Positions 47,946 to 57,552 of a stretch of 64,000 nucleotides of DNA are shown in pieces. Origin of the DNA: Micromonospora sp. WMMD1155 (GTDB lineage: Bacteria; Actinomycetota; Actinomycetes; Mycobacteriales; Micromonosporaceae). Under the pieces are notes generated by a model, which was not told the DNA's origin, made no database searches, and saw only the letters and a list, made by a program, of their open reading frames with translations. Within the stretch, counting starts at the first letter, position 1. Each line of letters opens with the position of its first letter. The stretch covers positions 6,882,501-6,946,500 of the forward strand of contig NZ_CP120742.1 in the NCBI RefSeq assembly GCF_029581275.1, given 5' to 3'. Both the position numbers and the translations under genes were made by a program.

Positions 47946-48353
47946 ATGGCCAAGTACCTGCTGCTCAAGCACTACCGTGGCGCCCCCGAGGCGGTCAACG
48001 ACGTGCCGATGGACCAGTGGGCGCCGGAAGAGGTCTCGGCCCACATGCAGTACATGCGCGACTTCGCCGCGCGGCTCGAGGAGAGCGGCGAGTTCGTCGA
48101 CGGACAGGCCCTCGCCCCCACCGGGACCTTCGTCAGGTACGACGGCGAGGGGCGCCCGCCGGTCACCGACGGCCCGTTCGCCGAGACCAAGGACCTGATC
48201 GCCGGCTGGATGGTGATCGACGTCGACAGCTACGAGCGCGCCGTCGAGCTGGCCGGGGAGCTGTCGGCGGCCCCGGGGGCGGGCGGGAAGCCGATCCACG
48301 AGTGGCTCGAACTGCGCCCGTTCCTGACCGAGCCGCCCACCATCACCGAGTGA
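47946..48353 (+). CDS. YCII-related (DGPF) domain protein
   Basis: A 135-residue cytoplasmic protein of the YCII/DGPF family, with the motif TDGPFAETKDLIAGW that names the group. The ATG at 47946 has a GAGGAGAA site. The next gene, an ECF sigma factor, begins inside its stop codon (GTGA). In actinobacteria DGPF genes are the constant partners of ECF42 sigma factors. Its biochemical role is not known. Confidence 0.88.
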   Translation: MAKYLLLKHYRGAPEAVNDVPMDQWAPEEVSAHMQYMRDFAARLEESGEFVDGQALAPTGTFVRYDGEGRPPVTDGPFAETKDLIAGWMVIDVDSYERAVELAGELSAAPGAGGKPIHEWLELRPFLTEPPTITE

Positions 48354-49495
48354 ACGAGTCCCTGCTCCGGGGGCTGACCCCGAGCGTGCTCGGCGTCCTC
48401 GTCCGCCGCGGAGTCGACTTCGCGGCGGCCGAGGACGCCGTGCAGGACGCCCTGGTCGAGGCGGTCCGCGTCTGGCCGACCGACCCACCACGGGATCCGA
48501 AGGGCTGGCTGGTCACCGTGGCCTGGCGCCGGTTCCTCGACGCGACCCGGGCGGACGCGGCCCGCCGCCGACGCGAGGAGGCCGTCGACGAGGAGCCGGC
48601 ACCCGGTCCGGTGCCGGCGGTGGACGACACGCTGTGGCTCTACTTCCTGTGCGCCCACCCGTCGCTGACGCCGTCGTCGGCGGTCGCGCTCACGCTGCGC
48701 GCGGTCGGAGGTCTGACCACTCGGCAGATCGCGCACGCCTACCTGGTCCCCGAGGCGACCATGGCGCAGCGCATCAGCCGGGCGAAACGCACCGTCTCGA
48801 CAGTGCGGTTCGACCGACCCGGCGACGTCGCGACCGTGCTGCGCGTCCTCTACCTGGTCTTCAACGAGGGCTACTCCGGCGACGTCGACCTCGCCGCCGA
48901 GGCCATCCGCCTCACCCGGCGACTCCGGGCGGCGTTCGACCATCCCGAGGTGGCGGGGCTGCTCGCTCTCATGCTGCTGCACCACGCCCGGCGCGCCGCC
49001 CGGACCGCACCCGACGGCAGCCTGGTGCCCCTGGCCCACCAGGACCGCAGCCGGTGGGACACCGGGTCGATCGCCGAGGGCGTCGCGATCCTCCAGGCGG
49101 CCCTCGCCCGCGACCGGCTGGGCGAGTTCCAGGCCCAGGCGGCCGTCGCCGCGCTGCACGCGGACGCGCCGGTCGCCGAGGAGACCGACTGGGTGCAGAT
49201 CGTCGAGTGGTACGACGAACTCGTGCGCCTGACCGACAGTCCGGTCGTCCGGCTCAACCGCGCGGTGGCGGTCGGCGAGGCCGACGGCGCACGGGCGGGT
49301 CTCGCGGTGCTGGCGACGCTGGACGAGTCCCTGCCCCGCTACGCGGCGGTGGCGGCGTACCTGCACGAACGCGACGGAGATGTGACCACGGCGGCACGGC
49401 TGTACGCCGCGGCGGCCCGCCAGGCTCCCAACCTCGCCGAGCGTGACCACCTGACCCGTCAGGCCGCCCGGCTCAACGCACTGCCGCCCCGCTGA
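48350..49495 (+). CDS. ECF42-like sigma factor with C-terminal helical extension
   Basis: A 381-residue RNA polymerase sigma factor. The sigma-2 region (AAEDAVQDALVEAVRVWP) and a sigma-4 helix-turn-helix (LTTRQIAHAYLVPEATMAQR) occupy about residues 15-160. The remaining 220 residues are a helical repeat (TPR-like/DUF6596) extension with LYLVFNEGYS. This long C-terminus and the coupled DGPF partner define the ECF42 group, which lacks an anti-sigma factor. GTG start at 48350. Confidence 0.9.
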   Translation: MNESLLRGLTPSVLGVLVRRGVDFAAAEDAVQDALVEAVRVWPTDPPRDPKGWLVTVAWRRFLDATRADAARRRREEAVDEEPAPGPVPAVDDTLWLYFLCAHPSLTPSSAVALTLRAVGGLTTRQIAHAYLVPEATMAQRISRAKRTVSTVRFDRPGDVATVLRVLYLVFNEGYSGDVDLAAEAIRLTRRLRAAFDHPEVAGLLALMLLHHARRAARTAPDGSLVPLAHQDRSRWDTGSIAEGVAILQAALARDRLGEFQAQAAVAALHADAPVAEETDWVQIVEWYDELVRLTDSPVVRLNRAVAVGEADGARAGLAVLATLDESLPRYAAVAAYLHERDGDVTTAARLYAAAARQAPNLAERDHLTRQAARLNALPPR

Positions 49496-50947
<1,452 letters not shown>

Positions 50948-50968
50948 CAGCGAGCAATTCCCGAGTCA

Positions 50969-51006
50969 CGATCTGGCGTGGCGGCCGAGGCCGCCACGCC
51001 AGATCG
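50969..51006. terminator. strong hairpin terminator after xylanase
   Basis: Perfect 18-bp stem, CGATCTGGCGTGGCGGCC and complement, with a 2-nt GA loop, 21 nt after the stop codon. Confidence 0.88.
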
Positions 51007-51126
51007 CTGTCGCCCGCCCGGCCGGTCGGCATGCGCGCGACACGGGCACGGAACACGAACGCGGGACACCGACGCGGGACACCGGCGCGGGACACCGGCG
51101 CGGCTGCCCCGCGCCGAGCGCACGTC

Positions 51127-51210
51127 CACAAGATCCGCGCAACATCAGGGTTGCTGCTGCCTCCCACTTGCCGGAGGCAGCAACATCCGGGTAGTTGCGC
51201 GGATCTTGGG
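51127..51210. repeat. 84-bp imperfect inverted repeat
   Basis: Two 38-bp arms around an 8-nt centre. Outer parts AAGATCCGCGCAAC / GTTGCGCGGATCTT and inner parts GCTGCCTCC / GGAGGCAGC match exactly; the middle is degenerate. It has the build of a REP-like or MITE-like element. Confidence 0.65.
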
Positions 51211-51300
51211 CGCGGAAGCGCGAGGCGCGGAAGCGCGAGGCGCGGAAGCGCGAGGCGCGGAAGCGCGAGGCGCGGAAGCGCGAGGCGCGGAAGCGCGAGG
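51211..51300. repeat. 15-bp tandem repeat, six perfect copies
   Basis: The unit CGCGGAAGCGCGAGG is repeated six times without change and decays into related copies up to about 51360. Its start abuts the inverted repeat before it. Likely formed by slipped replication; array length may vary between strains. Confidence 0.9.
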
Positions 51301-51404
51301 CGCAAGGGCACGAGGCGCGAGGGGCGTGAGGGCACGAGGCGCAGGGGCGCGAGGGCACGGGCGGGGGTCCGATGGGCGCGGGTCGGTCGACTCCTACCGG
51401 AGGA

Positions 51405-52829
51405 CTAGACCCGGGGTGCCGATGAGGTCTCCGCCGCCGACTCCTCCGCCGACGGCTTCTTCGTCGGGTCCGCCGCCGGCTCTTCCTCGGGTTCCTCCGA
51501 GGACGTCTCGGTCGGCGCCGTCGTCGGGCCACCCGTCGGAGCCGTCGTCGGGGCGCTTCCGGACGAGGTGGGCTCGGCCCCACCCTCGGTGCTCTCGTCG
51601 GGCGACGTCGACTGCTCGGGCGTCTCCGCGTCGGCCGAGCCGCTGGGCGTCGGGGTCGTGGTCGCCGAGCCGGTCGCCCGGACCGGCAGGCCCGCCGAGC
51701 CGCGGGTGGCCGGCTCGCCGCCGCCGCCACCGGGGCCGGGATCGCGCTGCGACGGCACCGTCGGCGACACCGTGGGCGGGGTCGACGGTTGCCCGGTCCG
51801 GCCCGGCATGACTCCGGTGGGGTCGGCGAACACCAGGACGGCGGCTGCGGCGGCCATCGATCCGACAAGCGCGGCGAGCACCTTCGGCCCGGGACCGCCC
51901 GATCGCTTCGCCGCCCCGCCGACGACCGCCCCCTGGACCTCCGTGCGCTCGGCCGGCGCTCCGACCGGTGCCGCGACGGCGGTCCGCAGCAACTGGTCGG
52001 ACTGATCCGTGAGCGCCTGCGCCGCCGTGGCCATGGCTCCCGCCGTCGGGAAGCGACGGGCGGGGTCCTTCGCCATCGCGCTGGCGACCAGTCGCTGGAC
52101 CGCCGCCGGGACGTCGTCGGGCAACGACTGAGGCTCCTCTTCGAGGTGCCGCAGCGCCACCGCGACGGCGTTGTCGCCCTGGTGGGGCGGCCTACCGGCG
52201 AGGCAGTGGTAGGCGACGGCCCCCAGGGCGTAGATGTCGATCGCCGGTGTGATCTCGCTTCTGGTCACCTGCTCGGGTGCCATGTAGAGGGCGGTGCCGA
52301 CGACCTGGTTCGTACCGGTCAGGCTCGCCGCCTCCGGCGTCACCGCGACGCCGAAGTCGACGAGCACGACGTGCCCGTCCGGCTCGATCACGAGATTGCT
52401 GGGCTTGACGTCCCGGTGTACGACGCCCGCGTCGTGGGCGGCCTGAAGCGCACGGGCGGTCTGGGCGGCGATCGACATCGTCTCGGCCACGCCCAGCCGA
52501 CCGACCTCGGCGATCTTCTCCGACAGGGGTTGCCCCTGCACACACTCCATGACGATGTACGCGAGGACCGGAGCGTCGGGCTCGGACACCTCGCCGTAGT
52601 CGTAGACCTGGGCGACGCCGGGGTGCCGCAGCGCGGCCATCGCCCGGGCCTCGCGCCGGAACCGCTCGCCGAAGCCGGCGTCGGTGACCAACCGGGGTTG
52701 CAGCATCTTGATCGCGACGCAGCGGTCCAGCGTCTCGTCGACCGCCCGCCAGACGTCACCCATCCCACCGCTGGCGATGCTCTCCAGCAGGCGGTACCGG
52801 TCTCCGATGACTTGCCCCACAATCGGCAT
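51405..52829 (-). CDS. transmembrane Ser/Thr protein kinase
   Basis: A 474-residue Hanks-type kinase. Gly-rich loop IASGGMGDVWRAVD, ATP lysine K41, catalytic D140 in HRDVKPSN, DFG at 158-160, activation segment ending GTALYMAPEQV. A helix near residues 320-340 crosses the membrane. The outside is a Ser/Thr/Pro/Glu-rich disordered tail without PASTA domains, so muropeptide sensing of the PknB type is not expected. Monocistronic; partner phosphatase not in view. Confidence 0.92.
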   Translation of the reverse strand: MPIVGQVIGDRYRLLESIASGGMGDVWRAVDETLDRCVAIKMLQPRLVTDAGFGERFRREARAMAALRHPGVAQVYDYGEVSEPDAPVLAYIVMECVQGQPLSEKIAEVGRLGVAETMSIAAQTARALQAAHDAGVVHRDVKPSNLVIEPDGHVVLVDFGVAVTPEAASLTGTNQVVGTALYMAPEQVTRSEITPAIDIYALGAVAYHCLAGRPPHQGDNAVAVALRHLEEEPQSLPDDVPAAVQRLVASAMAKDPARRFPTAGAMATAAQALTDQSDQLLRTAVAAPVGAPAERTEVQGAVVGGAAKRSGGPGPKVLAALVGSMAAAAAVLVFADPTGVMPGRTGQPSTPPTVSPTVPSQRDPGPGGGGGEPATRGSAGLPVRATGSATTTPTPSGSADAETPEQSTSPDESTEGGAEPTSSGSAPTTAPTGGPTTAPTETSSEEPEEEPAADPTKKPSAEESAAETSSAPRV

Positions 52830-52920
52830 GACACTGTCGGTACCCCGGTCGCGCCGATCTCAAGCACCGCGATGCCGGGTCGGGTCCCAGGTCGACGTCG
52901 CAGCGGCACGTCGTGGCCGG

Positions 52921-53901
52921 TCAGACGGTGATGACGACCTTGGCCCGCGCGTGCTCTTCTTCGAGGTACCGCATGGCCTGGGGCACCTCGTGCAGGGGGT
53001 AACTCCGGTCGATGACCGGTGCGACACGGCCGCTTTCGACGTGCGTGCGCAGCGTGTCGAGGTGCTGCCGACCGGGCACGGCCGTGAGGACGACGATGCG
53101 GTGCCGGACGAGGGGCGCGAGCAACCGTCCGCGTGCGATGAGCCCGATCGGCCCGATGAGGCTGCCTCCCCGGTACACCCCTCCGCCGGAGAGCACCAGC
53201 GTCCCGGTCGGGGTCAGCACCCGCCGAAGTGCTCGCAACGAGCGGTTGCCGACCAGGTCGAAGACCATGTCGTAGCGACGGTTGTCGTGGGCGAAGTCGT
53301 CGCGGGTGTAGTCGACGACGTGGTCGGCGCCGAGGGAGCGGACCAGGTCGACGTTGCGGGTGCTGCACACGGCCGTCACTGTCGCGCCACGCGCCGTGGC
53401 CAACTGGACCGCGAGAGTGCCGACGCCGCCGGAGGCGCCGTTGACGAGAACGCGGTGACCGGGCCCGACCTCCCCGGCGTCCAGCCCCATGAGCGCGGTG
53501 ACACCGGCCAGCGGCAGAGCCGCGGCCTGTTGCGGGGTCAGATTCGCGGGCTTCGCCGCGACCAGGGTCTCGGGAACGCACACGTACTCCGCGAACGCGC
53601 CGTTGGCGTCACCGAGGTCGCCGAAGACGGCATCGCCCGGGCTGACCTGTCGGACGCGAGCGCCGACGGCCTCGACCCGGCCGGCGAAGTCCCGGCCACG
53701 GATGCGGGCCCGGGGCCGGGACCGCCCCAGGGCCAGGCGCGCCATCCGGGGATCGCCCCGCATGGCATGCCAGTCGTACGCGTTGAGCGCGGCGGCCTCC
53801 ACCCTCACCAGCACCTCGTCGGGGGCGGGCACCGGCGTGTCCACGTCCGCGAGGGTGAGTGTCTCGGGTGGGCCGTACCGGTCCTGGACGATCGCCTTCA
53901 T
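52921..53901 (-). CDS. zinc-free MDR-family NAD(P)H:quinone/alkenal oxidoreductase
   Basis: A 326-residue medium-chain reductase. The GroES-like N-terminal domain has RGRDFAGRVEAVG. The NADP-binding motif is VLVNGASGGVGTLAVQLA; no structural zinc Cys cluster is seen. Such enzymes reduce quinones or unsaturated carbonyls. ATG at 53901 has an AAGGGGTGA site. It is divergent from a TetR-type repressor, with two operator palindromes between them, so it is probably induced when the repressor binds its ligand. Confidence 0.88.
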   Translation of the reverse strand: MKAIVQDRYGPPETLTLADVDTPVPAPDEVLVRVEAAALNAYDWHAMRGDPRMARLALGRSRPRARIRGRDFAGRVEAVGARVRQVSPGDAVFGDLGDANGAFAEYVCVPETLVAAKPANLTPQQAAALPLAGVTALMGLDAGEVGPGHRVLVNGASGGVGTLAVQLATARGATVTAVCSTRNVDLVRSLGADHVVDYTRDDFAHDNRRYDMVFDLVGNRSLRALRRVLTPTGTLVLSGGGVYRGGSLIGPIGLIARGRLLAPLVRHRIVVLTAVPGRQHLDTLRTHVESGRVAPVIDRSYPLHEVPQAMRYLEEEHARAKVVITV

Positions 53902-53917
53902 GGCTTCACCCCTTTCT

Positions 53918-53936
53918 AGGTGTACGGCGTACACCT
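53918..53936. promoter_or_regulatory. TetR-type operator 1
   Basis: Perfect palindrome AGGTGTACG-G-CGTACACCT, 17 bp upstream of the oxidoreductase start. A near-identical second copy lies 34 bp away, centre to centre. Confidence 0.8.
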
Positions 53937-53951
53937 GACACCACGAAGGCT

Positions 53952-53970
53952 AGGTGTACGCCGTACACCC
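53952..53970. promoter_or_regulatory. TetR-type operator 2
   Basis: AGGTGTACG-C-CGTACACCC, the same palindrome with one changed end base. Together the two sites would let the repressor silence both divergent promoters. Confidence 0.78.
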
Positions 53971-54018
53971 GTCAAGGGGTTTAGGGTTCGGTTGTTCCAC
54001 CGGACGACGAGGAGCGAG

Positions 54019-54735
54019 ATGGCCGAGCAGGCGGAGACGCTGCCCCGCACGCCGCTGAGCAGGGGCCGGGTCCTCCGCGCCGCGGTCGCGCTCGCCGACG
54101 AGGCCGGGATCGAGTCCCTCAGCATGCGCAACCTCGCGCAGGACCTGGGTGTCGTGCCGATGGCCCTCTACAAGCACGTGGCCAACAAGGACGAGCTGCT
54201 GGACGGCATGATCGACGTGGTCGTCGGCGAGATCGGCGAGTCCGAGCCCGGCGCCGACTGGAAACGTGCGATCCGCGGACGAATCCTCTCGGCGCGGGAG
54301 GTGCTGCAACGCCACCCCTGGGCGCCGCTGGCGATCGAGTCGCGGAACATGGCGACACCGGCCATCCTCGCCTACCTCGACTCCATGATCGGGACGTTTC
54401 GCGCCGGCGGATTCTCCGTCGACCTGACCCACCACGTGATGCACGCGATGGGCAGTCGGATCCTCGGCTTCAGTCAGGAACTCTTCGACGCCGACCGGCG
54501 CGCCGGTCGATCCGGCCGAACCGACCCGACCCCGCCGACGGCCCTCCCACCGGAGGTCGCGGCCAGATTCCCGCACGTCGCGGAGATCGCCGCGGCGGCC
54601 TCGCACGACGACGCGTCCGTCGTCGGGCAGGGCTGCGACGACCGGTTCGAATTCGAGTTCGCGCTGGACCTGCTCCTCGACGGCGTCGAACGGCTGCACC
54701 GGCACGGCTGGACCTCCGCACACCGACCCGGCTGA
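54019..54735 (+). CDS. TetR/AcrR-family repressor (TetR_C-type)
   Basis: A 238-residue regulator. The N-terminal HTH (about 15-65) includes IESLSMRNLAQDLGVVPMAL and YKHVANKDELLDGM. The larger C-terminal ligand domain resembles that of tetracycline-repressor-type proteins. ATG 54019 has a GAGGAGCGAG site. It most likely binds the twin AGGTGTACG palindromes between it and the oxidoreductase gene, repressing both. Confidence 0.88.
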   Translation: MAEQAETLPRTPLSRGRVLRAAVALADEAGIESLSMRNLAQDLGVVPMALYKHVANKDELLDGMIDVVVGEIGESEPGADWKRAIRGRILSAREVLQRHPWAPLAIESRNMATPAILAYLDSMIGTFRAGGFSVDLTHHVMHAMGSRILGFSQELFDADRRAGRSGRTDPTPPTALPPEVAARFPHVAEIAAAASHDDASVVGQGCDDRFEFEFALDLLLDGVERLHRHGWTSAHRPG

Positions 54736-54871
54736 GACGTCCGCAGCGGACCGCTATGCCAGGGCGACCGTCCCGCCCCGAGCACATGGGGTCGGCGTCG
54801 CGCGCATCAAGGGCCTGAGCTACCCGGGTGCCGACCCCGCCACCTGCGACGGGGCCGGCTCGCGGGCTCGG

Positions 54872-55765
54872 TCAGTTGTTCAGCGTGGCGAGCAGAGCCG
54901 TGGCCATGCCCTGTTCGCCACGGGCGTTCGGATGGAACGGCGCGGCCGCGTTCTGCGGCACCAGCCCCTCGACCCACCGGGTGCTGCTGCCCTTGCACGC
55001 GTCGCGGCCGATCGACGGGGTGTACACGTCGGAGTAGGTGGCGCCGTTCGCACTCGCGACGCCGGCCAGCATCGCGTTGAGCGACTTCTCGACGGTACGC
55101 AGGTACGGCACGTCCTGGTAGGCGATCGGGACGACGGGCCAGCAGCCGTAACCGGTGTCGGGCAGGATCGCCGGGTACCCCAACACCACGACCCGCGCGC
55201 TCGGCGCGGCCCGGCGGACGGCTTGGAGCACGGCGGTCACCTTCGGCGTCGCGGCGACGATCCTCGCCTGCAACTGGTCGACGCCTCCGGCGGTGTAGCG
55301 GTTCTTGCACGGTGACCCGAGCGGGCTGCTGAGACTCGCCTCGGCGCAGTCGCTGATGATGCCCGAGAAGCCGATGTCGTTGCCGCCGATCTGCACCGTC
55401 ACCAGCGCCGTGCTCGACGTGACCGCGTTGAGCTGCGGCGGCAGCGCGGTGCCCAGCTGACCGCTGCCACCGGAGAGGATGTCGTCAGTGGTGGCTCCGG
55501 AACAACTGACGTCGGCGAACGACGACGAGCCGGCGGCCGCGGCCACCAGCGATGGATAGTTGCGGTTGGACCGTAGGCAGTTCAGGTCGACCTGGGTGGG
55601 GATCAGGGGGCCTGCGGTGTACGAGTCGCCCAGCGCGACGTAACGGCCGGTGGGCACGGCCGCGCTGGCGGGGGTGGCGACGGTGAACAGCACACCGGCG
55701 GTGGCCAGGGCGAGTGCGGCCAGCCGGGTGGCGGACCGCAGGAGGGGCAGGCGGGGACGGGTCAT
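54872..55765 (-). CDS. secreted SGNH/GDSL lipase-esterase
   Basis: A 297-residue exported enzyme. Signal peptide ends near TPASAA. Block I YVALGDSYTAG holds the catalytic Ser; block III is QIGGNDIGFS; block V HPNARGEQG carries the Asp/His-type end with His. Six Cys suggest three disulfides, as in Streptomyces SGNH lipases. ATG at 55765 follows GGGAGG. It hydrolyses lipid or acyl esters outside the cell. Confidence 0.92.
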   Translation of the reverse strand: MTRPRLPLLRSATRLAALALATAGVLFTVATPASAAVPTGRYVALGDSYTAGPLIPTQVDLNCLRSNRNYPSLVAAAAGSSSFADVSCSGATTDDILSGGSGQLGTALPPQLNAVTSSTALVTVQIGGNDIGFSGIISDCAEASLSSPLGSPCKNRYTAGGVDQLQARIVAATPKVTAVLQAVRRAAPSARVVVLGYPAILPDTGYGCWPVVPIAYQDVPYLRTVEKSLNAMLAGVASANGATYSDVYTPSIGRDACKGSSTRWVEGLVPQNAAAPFHPNARGEQGMATALLATLNN

Positions 55766-55891
55766 GGCGCCTCCCAAGGAGGGGGATCACGGGGGTGGTG
55801 GTGCCAGGATCCTGTCCCCGCCAACGCCGAACGTCAATATAGATAGACCTCACTAAACAGGACTTCGGGGTGTGGGTGGACGCGGTGGCGC

Positions 55892-56581
55892 TCAGCCCAA
55901 CGGCGCGTACCACTGGGCGCCGGTGACTCTGATCCGCTTGGACTGTTTGCGGTTCCACTCCACCCGCATGCCGTGCTTGCGCAGCACCGGGAACGCGACG
56001 TCGTCCAGCAGTCGTTCCAGGTCGGCCTGATAGCCGGCCTGCTGCTCGGCCTCGGACAGACGCGCGTAGGCGGTCTCGTCGAAGTCGGCTGGCGGGTAGA
56101 CGCCGTAGCCGAGGTAGACCTCGCCGTCCTCGCTGGCGAGCAGCGACTCGGTGTCCTGCTGGTGGAACCAGAGGAACCCGCGCCAGTGCCGGGAGTCGTC
56201 GCGCTCGTCGTCGATCTCGGCGCTCGCGCAGGTGCCACAACAGCTGAAATTCTCCCGGGCCAACACCCCCAGCTCGTTGAGCTCGCCGAAGGCCCGGGAG
56301 ATGTTGCCGCTCACCTCACCCCACTGCCGCTGCTGCGCCCGCCGAGCAGCCAGCGCCTTGCCGTGCGCCGCCCGCAGCTCGTCGTCGGTGGCGCCGCAGC
56401 GCTCCTCGTCGTCGTCGAAGAAGTCGACGAAATCGTCCGCGTCATCCTCACCGCGCACGATCCAGGACCACAGCTCGGCCTCGATCGCGCCGCGCCCCGG
56501 CTCGGGGATGCGGTCGGTCAGGAACCGCACGCCGTCGGGGCGGTCGTTGTACGTCCATTCGGTCACGGCGCGAATCTTCAC
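55892..56581 (-). CDS. DUF6891-like hypothetical protein
   Basis: A 229-residue cytoplasmic protein. It has an acidic N-terminal third (EDDADDFVDFFDDDEERCG), then ENFSCCGTCASAEIDDERDD with a Cys cluster (CCxxC), FLWFHQQDTESLLASEDGEV and a basic C-terminus. The central FSCCGTC pattern is the mark of the DUF6891 family as I recall it. Function unknown; a metal site is possible. Confidence 0.72.
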   Translation of the reverse strand: MKIRAVTEWTYNDRPDGVRFLTDRIPEPGRGAIEAELWSWIVRGEDDADDFVDFFDDDEERCGATDDELRAAHGKALAARRAQQRQWGEVSGNISRAFGELNELGVLARENFSCCGTCASAEIDDERDDSRHWRGFLWFHQQDTESLLASEDGEVYLGYGVYPPADFDETAYARLSEAEQQAGYQADLERLLDDVAFPVLRKHGMRVEWNRKQSKRIRVTGAQWYAPLG

Positions 56582-56610
56582 ACGGGCGTACGACGGACTG
56601 GACGGCCCGA

Positions 56611-57225
56611 CTAGTTCCCGGCGGGCACCTGGTCCCTGACGTCGTCGTAGCCGGTCGGGGTGGGAGCCGGGGCCGGTGCATAGATCACGCGGAGCACCCC
56701 CGTCGGGAACGTCTCCGTCGCCACCACGCGCAGGTGGTACGCCGAGTCGCCCTCGTCGAACAGCTTGCGTCCCTTGCGGGCCGCCACCGGGTGCACCAAC
56801 AGGCGCAGCTCGTCGACCAGCCCCGCGGCGAGCAGTTGCTGCACCACCGAGATGGACCCGGGAATGAGGATGCCACGGACACCCGGGTCCGCCTTCAGCG
56901 CGGCGACGGCGTCGAAGAGGTCACCCTTGATCAGCTCGGAGTTACGCCAGGAGAAGTCCAACGCCTGACGGGAGACGACGACCTTGCGGACATCCCCGAG
57001 CTGCTTGGCGAACGGCGCGTCCTCCCCACCGGCGGCCTCCCGGTCCGGCCAGGCGCCGGCGAAGCTGTCGTAGGTCTCGCGGCCGATGAGCAGCACGTCG
57101 GCGGCTTCGTAGTCCTCCGTGACGGCGCGCCCCATGTTCTCGTCGAAGTACGGGAAGTGCCAGTCAGGGTCGATCTCGGCCACGCCGTCGGCCGAGATGA
57201 ACAGCGTGGAGATGACCTTCGCCAT
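56611..57225 (-). CDS. RibD C-terminal/dihydrofolate-reductase-like protein
   Basis: A 204-residue protein of the DHFR-like RibD_C family (YwjB/YyaP type). Marks: STLFISADGVAE, DVLLIGRETYDSFAGAW, GILIPGSISVVQQLLAAGLV and DELRLLVHPVAARKGRKLF. Many homologues are reductases of unknown substrate, not housekeeping DHFR. ATG at 57225 has an AAGGGA site; the upstream in-frame start is not favoured. Confidence 0.88.
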   Translation of the reverse strand: MAKVISTLFISADGVAEIDPDWHFPYFDENMGRAVTEDYEAADVLLIGRETYDSFAGAWPDREAAGGEDAPFAKQLGDVRKVVVSRQALDFSWRNSELIKGDLFDAVAALKADPGVRGILIPGSISVVQQLLAAGLVDELRLLVHPVAARKGRKLFDEGDSAYHLRVVATETFPTGVLRVIYAPAPAPTPTGYDDVRDQVPAGN

Positions 57226-57552
57226 CACGGGGTCCCTTCGAGTCGGATGATGTCGGTAGGCCCATCGTTCCAAACTCGTCAGCCGCCGGCTGCCCCGGTG
57301 ACGCGTGTCGTGTCCGCTTTCGTCAGTCGGACGTCGCGGGAGCGAGCCAGTACCAGGTTTCGAGCCGCCAGCTCACACATCATCCTTACACGGACGTCCC
57401 CGCCGGCCTCAGCGCTGGAACCGACCGGGCCCCGGCCGTACGGCGAGGACCCGGTGCGGCCGGTGGATCTTCTGCGCTCGGCGTGGTGCGGGCGGGCTCG
57501 GCGTGACGCCGAGCCCGCCCGTTCCGGGTCGGTCGAGCGTGATCGAACCCGG
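57226..57552. other. gap between GH62 and RibD-like genes
   Basis: 327 bp without a credible gene. It contains the GH62 terminator and presumably the promoter of the RibD-like gene on the minus strand. Nothing else is evident. Confidence 0.5.
57490..57520 (-). terminator. hairpin terminator after GH62 gene
   Basis: Perfect 14-bp stem GGGCGGGCTCGGCG and complement with a TGA loop, 33 nt past the stop. Confidence 0.8.

Larger units (their letters stand above)
50948..51404. other. repeat-rich intergenic region
   Basis: The 457 bp between the xylanase and kinase stops contain a terminator (50969-51006), three GCGGGACACCG units near 51066-51100, an 84-bp imperfect inverted repeat and a 15-bp tandem repeat, listed apart. 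No credible gene is present; open frames here are products of the repeat. Confidence 0.7.

Noticed and set aside
51211..51300. The repeat array as a CRISPR.
   Set aside because: Units of 15 bp are directly joined without spacers and there are no cas genes.
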